NCBI GenBank assembly: GCA_001897375.1 | Contig: MKSU01000009.1 | Location: 104,423 to 168,422 of the forward strand | Reading direction: 5' to 3' | Source of the DNA: Sphingomonas sp. 67-36 | GTDB lineage: Bacteria; Pseudomonadota; Alphaproteobacteria; Sphingomonadales; Sphingomonadaceae | Length of the DNA stretch: 64,000 bases | Part shown: positions 41,438 through 50,434 of the stretch, one piece after another | Numbering within the stretch: position 1 is the first letter of the stretch | Layout: each line of letters opens with the position of its first letter | The notes under the pieces: generated by a model | The model's input: the letters and a program-made list of their open reading frames with translations, nothing else | What the model was told of the DNA's origin: nothing | Database searches by the model: none | Position numbers and translations under genes: made by a program

Positions 41438-42793
41438 TTGCCCACCGACTTGCCCGCACCCGGATCGATCGCCGCGACGATGGATATCGCCGGCAGATTG
41501 AAGGTGTTCGACGCCGACGGCACGTTGCTGGCCGCGAGCCGCGACGTCTGGGCCGCGATCGAGCCGGAGATTCGGCAGGTTTCCGCCGCTTATTGGGATC
41601 AATGGGTGCGCTGCTTCGCCGACCAGAGATCGTGGGCGCCGGAGGAGACGGAGAAGATGATCGATCTCGGCTGCGTCTTCCTGCGGCATCGTTTCCTCGA
41701 TACCGCCGGCCGGGCGTGGATCGAATCGATCGAGCGCTCGGTGGCGGCGGCCTATGCCGCCGACGTGTCCAAGACCGCATTGCTGTCGATGATCAGCGCC
41801 AGCGATCGCGCGGCGCTCGACGTGCTGATGCGGCGGATCGAGCGCAGCGACCCGCGACTCGTCGGCATGGTCGACACGCTGATGCGGCTTTCGGCGCTGG
41901 AAGGGGAGATCACGGTCGCGATCTATTCCGCCTATCTCGAATTCACCGGGAAGGTCGCACGCGACCGGCTGGCAAGCGAGTTCCACGACGGGATCGCCGC
42001 CACGGTGGAAAGCGCGACATCGGAGGGCGGGGCACTGCGCCTGCTCGCGTCGGGCGCGTCCTCCTCGACGCGCGGCGTGCTGGGCAAGGCGAGCGAGGTG
42101 GCCGCCGCCGCCGAGCAATCCGCCGTCGCGATGCGTGAGGCGGCGCTCACCGCAGCCGGGCTGATCCGCGCGATCGAGGATGCGCGCAGCGAGGTGGAGG
42201 TGGCGGCCGAGATCGCCAACCGCGCCAGCGCGCAGGCCGGCGCGGCGGTCGGCGTGTCGCAGATGCTGTCCGATCACGCCAAGTCGATCGAATCGATCCT
42301 CGGCCTGATTCGCGACATCGCCGGGCAGACCAATTTGCTCGCGCTCAACGCCACGATCGAGGCGGCGCGCGCGGGCGACGCCGGGCGCGGCTTCGCGGTG
42401 GTGGCGCAGGAGGTGAAGAGCCTCGCCAACCAGACCGCCCGCGCCACCGACGACATCGCCGGCAAGATCGCCGCGATCCAGTCCGCCACGCGCAGCACGG
42501 TGGAAACCAACGCCAGCATCAAGGCGACGGTGGCGGAGGTCGAGGATTCGGCCAACCGCATCCGTAGCGCGATGGAGGCGCAGGCGCAGACCGTCACCGC
42601 GATCACCGCCGCGGTCGACGAGACCGCGCTGGCGGCGGATTCGATGTCCAGCACGATCGCCGCGATCCGCGAGGATACCGAGGCGGTGGCGGGCGAGATC
42701 GATGCGTTCGGCGCGGGATTCGATTCGCTCTCCGGCCGGCTCGTGGTGCTGAAGGCGAGCGCGGGCGATTTCGCGCGCAAGGTGGCGGTGTAA
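41438..42793 (+). CDS. Cytoplasmic methyl-accepting chemotaxis-type protein
   Basis: A 451-aa soluble signal transducer from TTG 41438, which has GGAG eight bases upstream; GTG 41393 or ATG 41480 are alternatives. There are no membrane segments. The N-terminal 160 residues are helical and resemble the protoglobin-type sensor domain of globin-coupled receptors, but I cannot find a proximal heme histidine where expected (region [16 protein letters not shown]). The C-terminal signalling domain has the receptor tip [20 protein letters not shown] and [14 protein letters not shown]. No che genes are nearby. Confidence 0.82.
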   Translation: MPTDLPAPGSIAATMDIAGRLKVFDADGTLLAASRDVWAAIEPEIRQVSAAYWDQWVRCFADQRSWAPEETEKMIDLGCVFLRHRFLDTAGRAWIESIERSVAAAYAADVSKTALLSMISASDRAALDVLMRRIERSDPRLVGMVDTLMRLSALEGEITVAIYSAYLEFTGKVARDRLASEFHDGIAATVESATSEGGALRLLASGASSSTRGVLGKASEVAAAAEQSAVAMREAALTAAGLIRAIEDARSEVEVAAEIANRASAQAGAAVGVSQMLSDHAKSIESILGLIRDIAGQTNLLALNATIEAARAGDAGRGFAVVAQEVKSLANQTARATDDIAGKIAAIQSATRSTVETNASIKATVAEVEDSANRIRSAMEAQAQTVTAITAAVDETALAADSMSSTIAAIREDTEAVAGEIDAFGAGFDSLSGRLVVLKASAGDFARKVAV

Positions 42794-42831
42794 TCCCTCG
42801 AAAGCCGGAAGCGGCGGCGCCCTCCCGAGAT

Positions 42832-43668
42832 TCACCCCGCCGGAAAGTGAAAGCGCGAGTTGAGCCGCTGCGAGCATGAGGCGCAGCAGCGCAGCAGCGC
42901 CTCGATCAGCCGGCGCGGCGGCCCATTCTCCCCCAGTTCGGAACTCGGGATCATCACCGTCACCACCGCGCGCAGTTCCTCGTCCTGATCGAACACCGGC
43001 GCGGCGACGGCGCCGTGGCCGAGGTTGAACTTGTCGCGCGTCCAGCAGACGTAATGCTGCTGGATATCGGCGATCTGCCGCATGAACTCCTGCCGGTCGG
43101 CGATACGGAAATCGGTTTCGCGCGCGCAGAGGTGGCCGAGCAGCTTCTCGCGCCGCTCGCGCGACTGGAAGGCGAAGGCGATCCGCGCGGAAGGGGAGTG
43201 CGGCAGGGTGAGCACCAGCCCCGGCTTCACGTCGATATGGATCGCGTGCGGCGCGGGGATCGATCGCACCACCACCGCGTCGCCGCCGGCGTCGGTGCAC
43301 AGCAGCACCGTCAAGCCCGCCTCGCGCGCGAACGCGACGAGATATTCGTCGAGCAGGGTGATGAGATCGAGCCGCCCCGCCGCGATATGGCCCCAGCGGA
43401 CCAGTCGCCAGCCAAGCTCGTAGCCCCGGCTCCCCTGCCGCCCGACCAGCCCGAGCTGCTCCAGATTGGCGAGATGGCGCGAGGCGCGCGACTTGGTGAT
43501 GCCCAGCATCGTCGCGACGTCCTGCACCGAAACCTTGCGGCCGCGCTCGGCGAGGAAGTCGATGATCGCCGTGGCGGTCGCCACCGCCTCGATCTTGCCC
43601 AACCCGGCGGTCGGCGCCTGCCGGCGCGGATCGCGGTCTTTGCTCGCGGACAAATCCTGTTGCGACAT
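42832..43668 (-). CDS. IclR family transcriptional regulator
   Basis: A 278-aa regulator with an N-terminal winged helix at about 25-85 (VSVQDVATMLGITKSRASRH) and an IclR effector domain after it (LTLPHSPSARIAFAF, then FNLGHGAVAAPVFDQDEE). IclR proteins often control aromatic catabolism, and this one is divergent from a Rieske-headed aromatic cluster. The start is taken at ATG 43668; ATGs at 43683 and 43698 are also in frame. The inverted repeat at 43658-43676 overlaps this start and probably mediates autoregulation. Confidence 0.9.
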   Translation of the reverse strand: MSQQDLSASKDRDPRRQAPTAGLGKIEAVATATAIIDFLAERGRKVSVQDVATMLGITKSRASRHLANLEQLGLVGRQGSRGYELGWRLVRWGHIAAGRLDLITLLDEYLVAFAREAGLTVLLCTDAGGDAVVVRSIPAPHAIHIDVKPGLVLTLPHSPSARIAFAFQSRERREKLLGHLCARETDFRIADRQEFMRQIADIQQHYVCWTRDKFNLGHGAVAAPVFDQDEELRAVVTVMIPSSELGENGPPRRLIEALLRCCASCSQRLNSRFHFPAG

Positions 43669-43676
43669 GTGCAACA
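43658..43676. promoter_or_regulatory. Inverted repeat in the IclR/Rieske divergent region
   Basis: TGTTGC and GCAACA form a perfect 6-bp inverted repeat with 7 bases between. The left half with its flank, TGTTGCG(A)CATGT, recurs directly at 43689-43700. This arrangement in the short divergent region fits an IclR operator controlling both directions. The role is inferred. Confidence 0.45.
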
Positions 43677-43757
43677 AATAGATCATCGTGTTGCGCATGT
43701 CGATACCGGACGATAGCCGGGGCGGGACGATTCAACCGGCTTTGGGGGAGGAGGAAG

Positions 43758-45041
43758 ATGGCCAGTCCGGCACAGAATGAGCGCCTGACGCGCGTCGGCC
43801 CGGGAACGCCGATGGGGGAATTGCTGCGCCGCTACTGGCATCCCTTCGCCGCCGCGGCGGAGATCGACGATCTCGGGATCAAGCCGGTCAAGCTGCTCGG
43901 CGAATCGCTCGTCGCCTTCCGCGCGGGCGACGGCAGCTACGGCCTGATCGACCGCCAGTGCCCGCATCGCCGCGCCGACATGGCGTTCGGCATCATCGAG
44001 GAGGACGGCCTCAGGTGCAGCTATCACGGCTGGTGCTTCGGCGCGAGCGGCCAGTGCCTCGAGCAGCCTTACGAGGATATCGCCAACCCCAAGGCGCGCT
44101 TCCGCGACAAGATCCGCACCAAGGCCTATCCGGTCGAGGAGAAGGCCGGGCTGCTATGGGCCTATATGGGGCCGGGCCCGGCGCCGCTGGTGCCGAACTG
44201 GGAGCCGTTCACCTGGGAGAACGGCTTCCGGCAGGTCGTCTATGCCGACGTGCCGTGCAACTGGTTCCAGTGCCAGGAGAACAGCCTCGATCCCGTCCAT
44301 TTCGAGTGGATGCACCGCAACTGGACCTCGCGCCTCTCGGGTGACGGCAGTTACGGGCCGAAGCATCTGGAGCTGAAGTTCGACGAGTTCGAGTTCGGCC
44401 ACATCTATCGCCGCGTCCGCGAGGATACCGACAAGGACAGCCAGCACTGGACGGTCGGCTCGACCGCCTTGTGGCCCAACGCCTTCTTCCTCGGCGACCA
44501 TATCGAATGGCGCGTACCGGTGGATGACGAGAACACGCTGAGCATCACCTGGATGTTCCACCGCGTGCCCGTGGGGCAGGAGCCTTATGTCCAGCAGCGC
44601 GTGCCTTACTGGCACGGGCCGGTGAAGGACGAGCAGGGCAACTGGATCACCAGTCATGTGCTCAACCAGGACATCGTCGCCTGGGCGGGGCAGGGCGCGA
44701 TCGCCGACCGCACCGAGGAGCATCTCGGGCAGAGTGATCTCGGCATCGTCATGCTCCGCCGCACCTTCGACGAGAATATGAAGGCGGTGGCCGAGGGACG
44801 CGATCCCAAGGGGCTGATCCGCGATCCCGAACGCAACAAATGCGTCGAACTGCCGATCAAGCACCGCGAGATCTTCACCACCTCGATGACGCTGGAGGAA
44901 AGCTGGGAACTGGGCCGCAAGCTCGCCTACCGCTTCAACCAGCCGCACTATCCGCATCAGGTGGGGCAACCCGAAGAGATCAAGCGCGAGTTCCAGGTGG
45001 CGATGGGGATGATCGCCCCCGACGCCGAACACACCATCTGA
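43758..45041 (+). CDS. Rieske non-heme iron oxygenase, large subunit
   Basis: A 427-aa aromatic-ring oxygenase. The Rieske [2Fe-2S] ligands are Cys68-x-His70 and Cys87-x2-His90 (CPHRRAD, CSYHGW). The mononuclear iron site lies in ENSLDPVHFEWMH. It resembles the phthalate dioxygenase/vanillate demethylase group, which hydroxylates rings or removes methyl groups. It needs a reductase, none of which is in this cluster. GAGGAGGAAG precedes the ATG. First gene of the cluster. Confidence 0.92.
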   Translation: MASPAQNERLTRVGPGTPMGELLRRYWHPFAAAAEIDDLGIKPVKLLGESLVAFRAGDGSYGLIDRQCPHRRADMAFGIIEEDGLRCSYHGWCFGASGQCLEQPYEDIANPKARFRDKIRTKAYPVEEKAGLLWAYMGPGPAPLVPNWEPFTWENGFRQVVYADVPCNWFQCQENSLDPVHFEWMHRNWTSRLSGDGSYGPKHLELKFDEFEFGHIYRRVREDTDKDSQHWTVGSTALWPNAFFLGDHIEWRVPVDDENTLSITWMFHRVPVGQEPYVQQRVPYWHGPVKDEQGNWITSHVLNQDIVAWAGQGAIADRTEEHLGQSDLGIVMLRRTFDENMKAVAEGRDPKGLIRDPERNKCVELPIKHREIFTTSMTLEESWELGRKLAYRFNQPHYPHQVGQPEEIKREFQVAMGMIAPDAEHTI

Positions 45042-45071
45042 CCGCCCCCGCGGCAGACACAGGAGAGCAAC

Positions 45072-46037
45072 ATGAAGCTGGGCACCATCAGGATCAACGG
45101 CAAGCCGACGGTGATCGCGCGCGTCGCGGACGACAAGGCGGTCGCGCTCGATTTCCCGTGGATGGAGGATCTGATCGAGGCCGGCAACGCCGGTCTGGAC
45201 GCCGCCGCCGCCGCGATCGACGCGGCGCGCGCCGGCAGCCTGCCGGTCATCGACCTCGCCAATGCCGACTGGATGGCGCCCAACCCGCGCCCGTCGAAGA
45301 TCCTCGGCTGCGCGGTCAACAACAACAACCTCAACCAATATGCGGTCAAGCCGATGACCGCGCCGATGTTCTTCACCAAGGGCCGCTCGGCGCTGACCGG
45401 CCACAACAAGACGATCGAGCTGCTCAAGGATCACGGCCAGTCGATCCCCGAGCCGGAGCCGGTGATCGTGTTCGGCAAGAACGCGAAGAACGTGCCGCCG
45501 GAAAAGGCGCTCGATTATGTGTTCGGCTATACGCTGACCAACGACGTCACCGCGAGCGGCGTGAAATTCTCGCAGGATTCGATCGCGTTGAAGCAGCGCC
45601 CGGAAGTCATCAAGCCGCACCATCTGGCGTGGCGCCCGAAGTTCGAGGGCGGCGAGGACACCTATCTGCTGTTCATCTACCACAGCAAGTCGAAGGGCGC
45701 GGACACCTTCGCGGCGATGGGGCCGTGGCTCACCACCAAGGACGAGATCCCCAATCCGAACGCGCTGCGCGTGCGCGGCTATATCGACGGCGAATGCTAT
45801 GCCGACGACAGCACCGCGAACTATTTCTTCCCGGTCGAGCGCGTCATCTCCGAGGCGAGCAAGTGGTTCACGATGGAGGTGGGCGACTGCCTGCACACCG
45901 GCACCGCCTCCAAGGGCACCGAGAAGCACCCGCGCGGCAATATCGGCACCTACCTCAACCTCTATGACGGCAAGCTGACCGACGTGGAGATCGACGGGCT
46001 GGGCAAGCTCACCAACCGCATCTCCGTCGGCTCCTGA
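45072..46037 (+). CDS. Fumarylacetoacetate hydrolase-family protein (first copy)
   Basis: A 321-aa enzyme of the FAH superfamily. It has an N-terminal domain of about 70 residues, then the catalytic region with VFGYTLTNDVTASG and a C-terminal GDCLHTGTASKG. Family members hydrolyse or isomerise ring-cleavage products, using a metal held by acidic residues; the second acidic ligand is unclear by eye. The sequence differs strongly from the second copy at 48737, so they probably catalyse different steps. AGGAGAG precedes the ATG. Confidence 0.82.
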   Translation: MKLGTIRINGKPTVIARVADDKAVALDFPWMEDLIEAGNAGLDAAAAAIDAARAGSLPVIDLANADWMAPNPRPSKILGCAVNNNNLNQYAVKPMTAPMFFTKGRSALTGHNKTIELLKDHGQSIPEPEPVIVFGKNAKNVPPEKALDYVFGYTLTNDVTASGVKFSQDSIALKQRPEVIKPHHLAWRPKFEGGEDTYLLFIYHSKSKGADTFAAMGPWLTTKDEIPNPNALRVRGYIDGECYADDSTANYFFPVERVISEASKWFTMEVGDCLHTGTASKGTEKHPRGNIGTYLNLYDGKLTDVEIDGLGKLTNRISVGS

Positions 46038-46071
46038 GCCGGCCCGGCAAGCGTCTGCGCGCAGAGGATTT

Positions 46072-47094
46072 ATGGCCAAGATAGTGCTCGGAATCGGTTG
46101 CGCGCATACGCCGCAGCTTCACACCATGGCGGAGGATTGGGACCTTCGCGGCGATCGCGACCGCAAGGACGGCGTGCCCCTGTGGTTCCACGGCCGGAAG
46201 CTGCCCTATGCGGAGCTTGAGGTGGCGCGTGCGCACGAGAAGATCGGCGAGCGGCTGGCGCTCGACACGCGCCGCGCCGCGCTGGAGGCGTCGTTCGCGG
46301 CGATGGACCAGCTCCACGCGCTGTTCCGCGAGGTGAACCCCGATGTCGTGGTGATGATCGGCAACGACCAGCACGAATTCTTCTCGGAGATCGTGCCGGC
46401 CTTCGCCGTGATCGCCACCGACGAATTGCCCAACCTGCCGCGCACCGCCGAACAGAATGCGCGGCTGCCGATCGGCATCGAGCTGTCGGACCACGGCCAC
46501 CTGCCCGACGAGCGCGTCGCCTTCCCCGGTGACCGCGCCTTCGGCCAGCATATCGCGCGGCATCTGGTGCGCGAGAGTTCGTTCGACGTGACTTTGTGCC
46601 ACGAGAAGCCGACCGTGCGGAACGAGAAGTCGCTGATGTACGGCCTGCCGCACGCTTACGGCTTCCTCTACAAGAACGTGATGCGCGATTGCGTGAAGCC
46701 GAACGTGCCGGTGGACGTGAATTGCTGGTATTATGACAACAGCCCGTCCGCCGCGCGCTGCTACCAGTTCGGCGGCGCGGTCGCCCGCGCGATCGAGGCG
46801 TGGGACAGCGACGCGCGCGTCGCGGTGCTCACCACCGGGGGGCTGACGCATTTCGTGGTCGACCCGGAATGGGATCGCCGCTTCCTGAACGCGCTCGCCA
46901 GCGACGACGAGGCGACGCTTTCCGCCATCCCGCAGAACGAGCTGATGGCCGGCACGTCGGAGTGCAAGAGCTGGATCGCCACCTCGGCGGCGATGCGTCA
47001 CGCCGGGCTGAAGATGCGCGAGGTCGAATACCAGACGCTCTACCGCACCGAGGGTGGCACCGGATCGTCCTGCGCGTTCGTGGCGTGGCAGTGA
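46072..47094 (+). CDS. Class III extradiol ring-cleavage dioxygenase (LigB family)
   Basis: A 340-aa enzyme with the LigB fold that cleaves a catechol-type ring next to its two hydroxyls using Fe(II) and oxygen. Iron or catalytic histidines are seen at His12 (GCAHTPQL) and in GNDQHEFF, with further conserved LTTGGLTHFVV near the end. It is not a close match to LigAB or MhpB by eye. It should open the ring made by the hydroxylase at 47094, with which it overlaps as TGATG. Confidence 0.9.
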   Translation: MAKIVLGIGCAHTPQLHTMAEDWDLRGDRDRKDGVPLWFHGRKLPYAELEVARAHEKIGERLALDTRRAALEASFAAMDQLHALFREVNPDVVVMIGNDQHEFFSEIVPAFAVIATDELPNLPRTAEQNARLPIGIELSDHGHLPDERVAFPGDRAFGQHIARHLVRESSFDVTLCHEKPTVRNEKSLMYGLPHAYGFLYKNVMRDCVKPNVPVDVNCWYYDNSPSAARCYQFGGAVARAIEAWDSDARVAVLTTGGLTHFVVDPEWDRRFLNALASDDEATLSAIPQNELMAGTSECKSWIATSAAMRHAGLKMREVEYQTLYRTEGGTGSSCAFVAWQ

Positions 47095-48740
47095 TGGCGG
47101 GCGATACGCAGGTTATCATCAGCGGCGCCGGCCCGGTCGGGCTGGTGGTGGCGCTGGACCTCGCGCGGCGCGGCGTGCGCTCGATCGTCGTCGAGACGCG
47201 CAAGGCCGGCGAGCCGCCGAGCGTGAAGTGCAACCATGTCGCCGCGCGCACGATGGAGGCGTTCCGCCGGCTGGGCTTCGCGGACGTGGTTCGCGATGCC
47301 GGCCTGCCGGCGGATTATCCCAACGATTGCGTCTATCGCACCAGCGTGACGCGGGGGCATGAGATCACGCGCATCCCGATCCCCGCGCGCGCCGAGCGCT
47401 GGACGGATTTCACCGGGCCGGACACCTGGTGGCCGACGCCGGAGCCGCCGCACCGGATCAACCAGATCTATCTGGAGCCGCTGATCTTCGCGCAGGCGGC
47501 GGCCAATCCGCTGATCGCGATCCGCAACGAGACCGAGCTGGTCGAGGCGACGCAGGACGCGGACGGCGTTACCGTCACCGTGCGCGACCTGCCGAGCGGC
47601 GCGACCGAGACGCTCACCGCGCGCTATCTGGTCGGTTGCGACGGCGGGCGATCGCGGGTGCGCTCGATCATCGGCGCGAAGCTGTCGGGCGACGCGGTGG
47701 TGCAGCGCGTGCAATCCACCTACATCCGCGCGCCGCGCCTTCTGGAGATGATGCAGGGGCGTCCGGGCTGGATGAACCTGTCGCTCAATCCGCGCCGCTC
47801 GGGCAACACGGTGGCGATCGACGGGCGCGAGACGTGGCTGATCCATAATTACCTCTACGAGCATGAGGAGGATTTCGACGCGATCGACCGCGACGCCTCG
47901 ATCCGTACGATCCTCGGCGTTGGCGATGATTTCGACTATGAGATCATCAGCAAGGAGGACTGGATCGGCCGCCGTCTCGTCGCCGACAGGTTCCGCGACC
48001 GGCGCATCTTCATCTGCGGCGACAGCGCGCATCTGTGGGTGCCCTATGCCGGCTTCGGCATGAACGCGGGCATCGCCGATGCGATGAACCTGACGTGGCT
48101 GCTCGCCGCGACGCTGAACGGTTGGGGCGGGGAGCGGCTGCTCGACGCTTATGAAGCGGAGCGGCTGCCGATCACCGAACAGGTGTCGCATTTCGCGATG
48201 AACCACGCGCTGAGCGCGATCGCGCATCGCCGCGCGGTGCCGGCTGCGGTGGAGCTGGACGGGCCGGAAGGCGAGGCGGCGCGCGCGGCGCTGGGGCAGC
48301 AGGTCTATGCGCTCAACGTCCAGCAATATTGCTGCGGGGGGCTGAACTTCGGCTATTTCTATCCGGAATCGCACATCATCGCTTATGACGGGGAGGCGCA
48401 GCCGGGCTATTCGATGGCCGGGTTCGAGCAATCGACCGTCCCCGGATGCCGCACCCCGCATTTCTGGCGGCGCGGTGGCAGTTCCGCCTATGACGATTTC
48501 GGACGGGACTACACCCTGCTGCGCTTCGATCCGGCGATCGACGTGTTGGCGCTGGAGCAGGCGGCGGCGGCGGTCGGGATGCCGCTCACGGTGATCGATG
48601 TCGCCGCAGACGAGCGGACCGGTGTCTATCGCCACAAATTGCTGCTCTCCCGCCCGGACCTGCATGTCGGCTGGCGCGGTGATGCGCTGCCCGGCGACGT
48701 GGCGGGGCTGGTCGATCAATTGCGCGGAGCCGTGCGATGA
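47094..48740 (+). CDS. FAD-dependent aromatic hydroxylase (PheA/TfdB family)
   Basis: A 548-aa class A flavoprotein monooxygenase. The FAD loop is ISGAGPVGLVVALDLARRG, the DG motif is VGCDGGRSRVR and the GD motif is ICGDSAHLWVPYAGFGMN. The C-terminal thioredoxin-like domain is typical of MhpA, phenol hydroxylase and related enzymes. It likely adds a hydroxyl to a phenolic ring to make the catechol for the extradiol dioxygenase. Both ends overlap neighbours, showing coupled translation. Confidence 0.92.
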   Translation: MAGDTQVIISGAGPVGLVVALDLARRGVRSIVVETRKAGEPPSVKCNHVAARTMEAFRRLGFADVVRDAGLPADYPNDCVYRTSVTRGHEITRIPIPARAERWTDFTGPDTWWPTPEPPHRINQIYLEPLIFAQAAANPLIAIRNETELVEATQDADGVTVTVRDLPSGATETLTARYLVGCDGGRSRVRSIIGAKLSGDAVVQRVQSTYIRAPRLLEMMQGRPGWMNLSLNPRRSGNTVAIDGRETWLIHNYLYEHEEDFDAIDRDASIRTILGVGDDFDYEIISKEDWIGRRLVADRFRDRRIFICGDSAHLWVPYAGFGMNAGIADAMNLTWLLAATLNGWGGERLLDAYEAERLPITEQVSHFAMNHALSAIAHRRAVPAAVELDGPEGEAARAALGQQVYALNVQQYCCGGLNFGYFYPESHIIAYDGEAQPGYSMAGFEQSTVPGCRTPHFWRRGGSSAYDDFGRDYTLLRFDPAIDVLALEQAAAAVGMPLTVIDVAADERTGVYRHKLLLSRPDLHVGWRGDALPGDVAGLVDQLRGAVR

Positions 48741-49708
48741 AGCTGGTGACTTTCCGTGATGCGGCGGGGCGGGCTCGCCCCGGCGCGCTGGTCGGCGATG
48801 ACCGCGTCTTCGATATCGCCGCCGCCACCGCGCGAGACGGCGGCGAGGCGCTCGGCGACATGCTCGCAGTGATCGCCGCCGGCCGCGCCGGTCTGGAGCG
48901 GATCGCGCGGCTGATGGCGGATGGCGAGACGGTCGCGCTGGTCGAGGTGACGCTGCTCGCGCCGCTTCCCCGCCCGACGCAGATCCGCGACTGCGGCAAT
49001 TACGAGAAGCATGTGCGGCAGGCGATCGCCGCCGCGATGCAGCTCCGCGCCCGCGCGACGCCCGATCCGGAGGCGACGCTGGAGAAGTTCCGCGCCGCCG
49101 GCCTGTTCGAGATTCCGCCGGTGTGGTTCGAGCAGCCGCTCTACTACAAGGGCAATCCGATGAGCGTCATCGGCCCGGACGCGGAGGTGATCCGCCCCCG
49201 CGCCGCGAAGCTGATGGATTACGAGCTGGAACTGGCGGTCGTCATCGGCGGCCCCGTGCGCGACCTGACGCCGGAGAACGCGCTCGACGCCGTTTTCGGT
49301 TACACGATCTTCAACGACTTTTCCGCCCGCGACCTGCAATCGCGCGAGACGCAATTCCGTTTCGGCCCCGCCAAGGGCAAGGATTTCGATACCGGCAATG
49401 CGATCGGCCCGTGCATCGTCACCGCCGACGAGATAACCGATCCTGAAGCGCTGACGATGATCGCGCGCGTCAACGGCGAGGAGCGCGTCCGCACCACGTC
49501 GGGTGGCGGGCAGCATTCGATCGCGGGCACGATCGCCTATATCTCGCGCGACGAGACGCTGCACCCCGGCGACCTGATCGCGATGGGCACGGTGGGCGAC
49601 GGCTGCGGCTATGAGAGCCTGACGTTCCTCAATGACGGCGACGTGGTGGAACTGGAGGTCGAGGGGATCGGCGTGCTGCGCAACCGGCTCGTGGGGCACG
49701 GCAACTGA
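48737..49708 (+). CDS. Fumarylacetoacetate hydrolase-family protein (second copy)
   Basis: A 323-aa FAH-family enzyme. Here the metal site is clear: DYELELAVVIGG and the following FGYTIFNDFSARDLQ, with a final TIAYIS and GDLIAMGTVG. It resembles hydratases and isomerases of ring-cleavage products (HpcE-like or 2-keto-pentenoate hydratase-like) or acylpyruvases. The start overlaps the hydroxylase stop by four bases. It is probably the enzyme acting after ring opening. Confidence 0.87.
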   Translation: MKLVTFRDAAGRARPGALVGDDRVFDIAAATARDGGEALGDMLAVIAAGRAGLERIARLMADGETVALVEVTLLAPLPRPTQIRDCGNYEKHVRQAIAAAMQLRARATPDPEATLEKFRAAGLFEIPPVWFEQPLYYKGNPMSVIGPDAEVIRPRAAKLMDYELELAVVIGGPVRDLTPENALDAVFGYTIFNDFSARDLQSRETQFRFGPAKGKDFDTGNAIGPCIVTADEITDPEALTMIARVNGEERVRTTSGGGQHSIAGTIAYISRDETLHPGDLIAMGTVGDGCGYESLTFLNDGDVVELEVEGIGVLRNRLVGHGN

Positions 49709-49756
49709 ACGGGATGCGGGTGTCGCCGGCTATTTGCCGGGCGGCCGGTTTATGCG

Positions 49757-50248
49757 ATGGCTGCGACGATGTCTGACCAGATCAGGGGCCTGCCGCCCTA
49801 TCGCCATTCCATCGCCGGCCTGTTGCTCGCCGCGCGCGAGGCGACGATGGCGCCGATCCGCCCGAAGCTGCGCGCCGCCGACGTCACCGAGCAGCAATGG
49901 CGCGTGCTGCGCGTGCTGACCGACGAGGGGCCGCTCGACATCGCGGCGCTCGCCGCCAATGCGATGCTGCACGGCCCGAGCGTGACGCGCATCCTGAAGG
50001 AACTGGGCGAGCGCGGGCTGATCGAGCGCGAGGTCGATCAGCAGGACAAGCGCCGCTCGATCATCGCGATCACCGACGCCGGCTGTGCGCTGGTGAACCG
50101 GACGGCAGAACAAACCCGCGTGCTGGTGGAGGGCTATCGGCAGGCGTTCGGCAGGGAGCGGCTCGCGCGGCTGATGGAGGAACTCGCGGCGTTCCGCGCA
50201 GCGCTGGTGGCGCTCGAAAAGGACGAGGCGGCGCGCGACGACGGCTGA
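49757..50248 (+). CDS. MarR family regulator, HpaR-like
   Basis: A 163-aa regulator with the MarR winged helix at about residues 45-110 (LDIAALAANAMLHGPSVTRILKELGERGLI). The N-terminus SIAGLLLAAREATMAPIRP resembles HpaR of homoprotocatechuate operons. ATG 49757 is used, with 49769 an alternative. An inverted repeat at 50356-50372, upstream of the MFS gene, is a plausible target. With the IclR regulator it gives the cluster two controls. Confidence 0.88.
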   Translation: MAATMSDQIRGLPPYRHSIAGLLLAAREATMAPIRPKLRAADVTEQQWRVLRVLTDEGPLDIAALAANAMLHGPSVTRILKELGERGLIEREVDQQDKRRSIIAITDAGCALVNRTAEQTRVLVEGYRQAFGRERLARLMEELAAFRAALVALEKDEAARDDG

Positions 50249-50355
50249 CGGGACGGCCTCTTCCGGTCGTTTCTTCCGCGTCTTTTTCGTCGCATTTCTC
50301 GCGAAGGAAACAGCGCCGAAAACGCTTTCCCGATTGCGCCGCCCTCGCGCGATCT

Positions 50356-50372
50356 GTATCGAATTACGATAC
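50356..50372. promoter_or_regulatory. Inverted repeat before the MFS gene
   Basis: GTATCG and CGATAC are an exact inverted pair around AATTA, with a similar half site GTATTTCGAT at 50381. It lies in the 186-base gap between the marR-like and MFS genes, 63 bases before the MFS start. AT-rich palindromes of this kind are common MarR operators. Confidence 0.45.
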
Positions 50373-50434
50373 TCGGTCGCGTATTTCGATCCAGTCCGGC
50401 ACATGTTTCGGGTGCGGGACAAGGCAGGAGTGGG

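Noticed and set aside
44154-46079. 641-codon minus-strand frame opposite the Rieske and FAH genes
   Set aside because: It is a shadow of two genes with clear active-site motifs.
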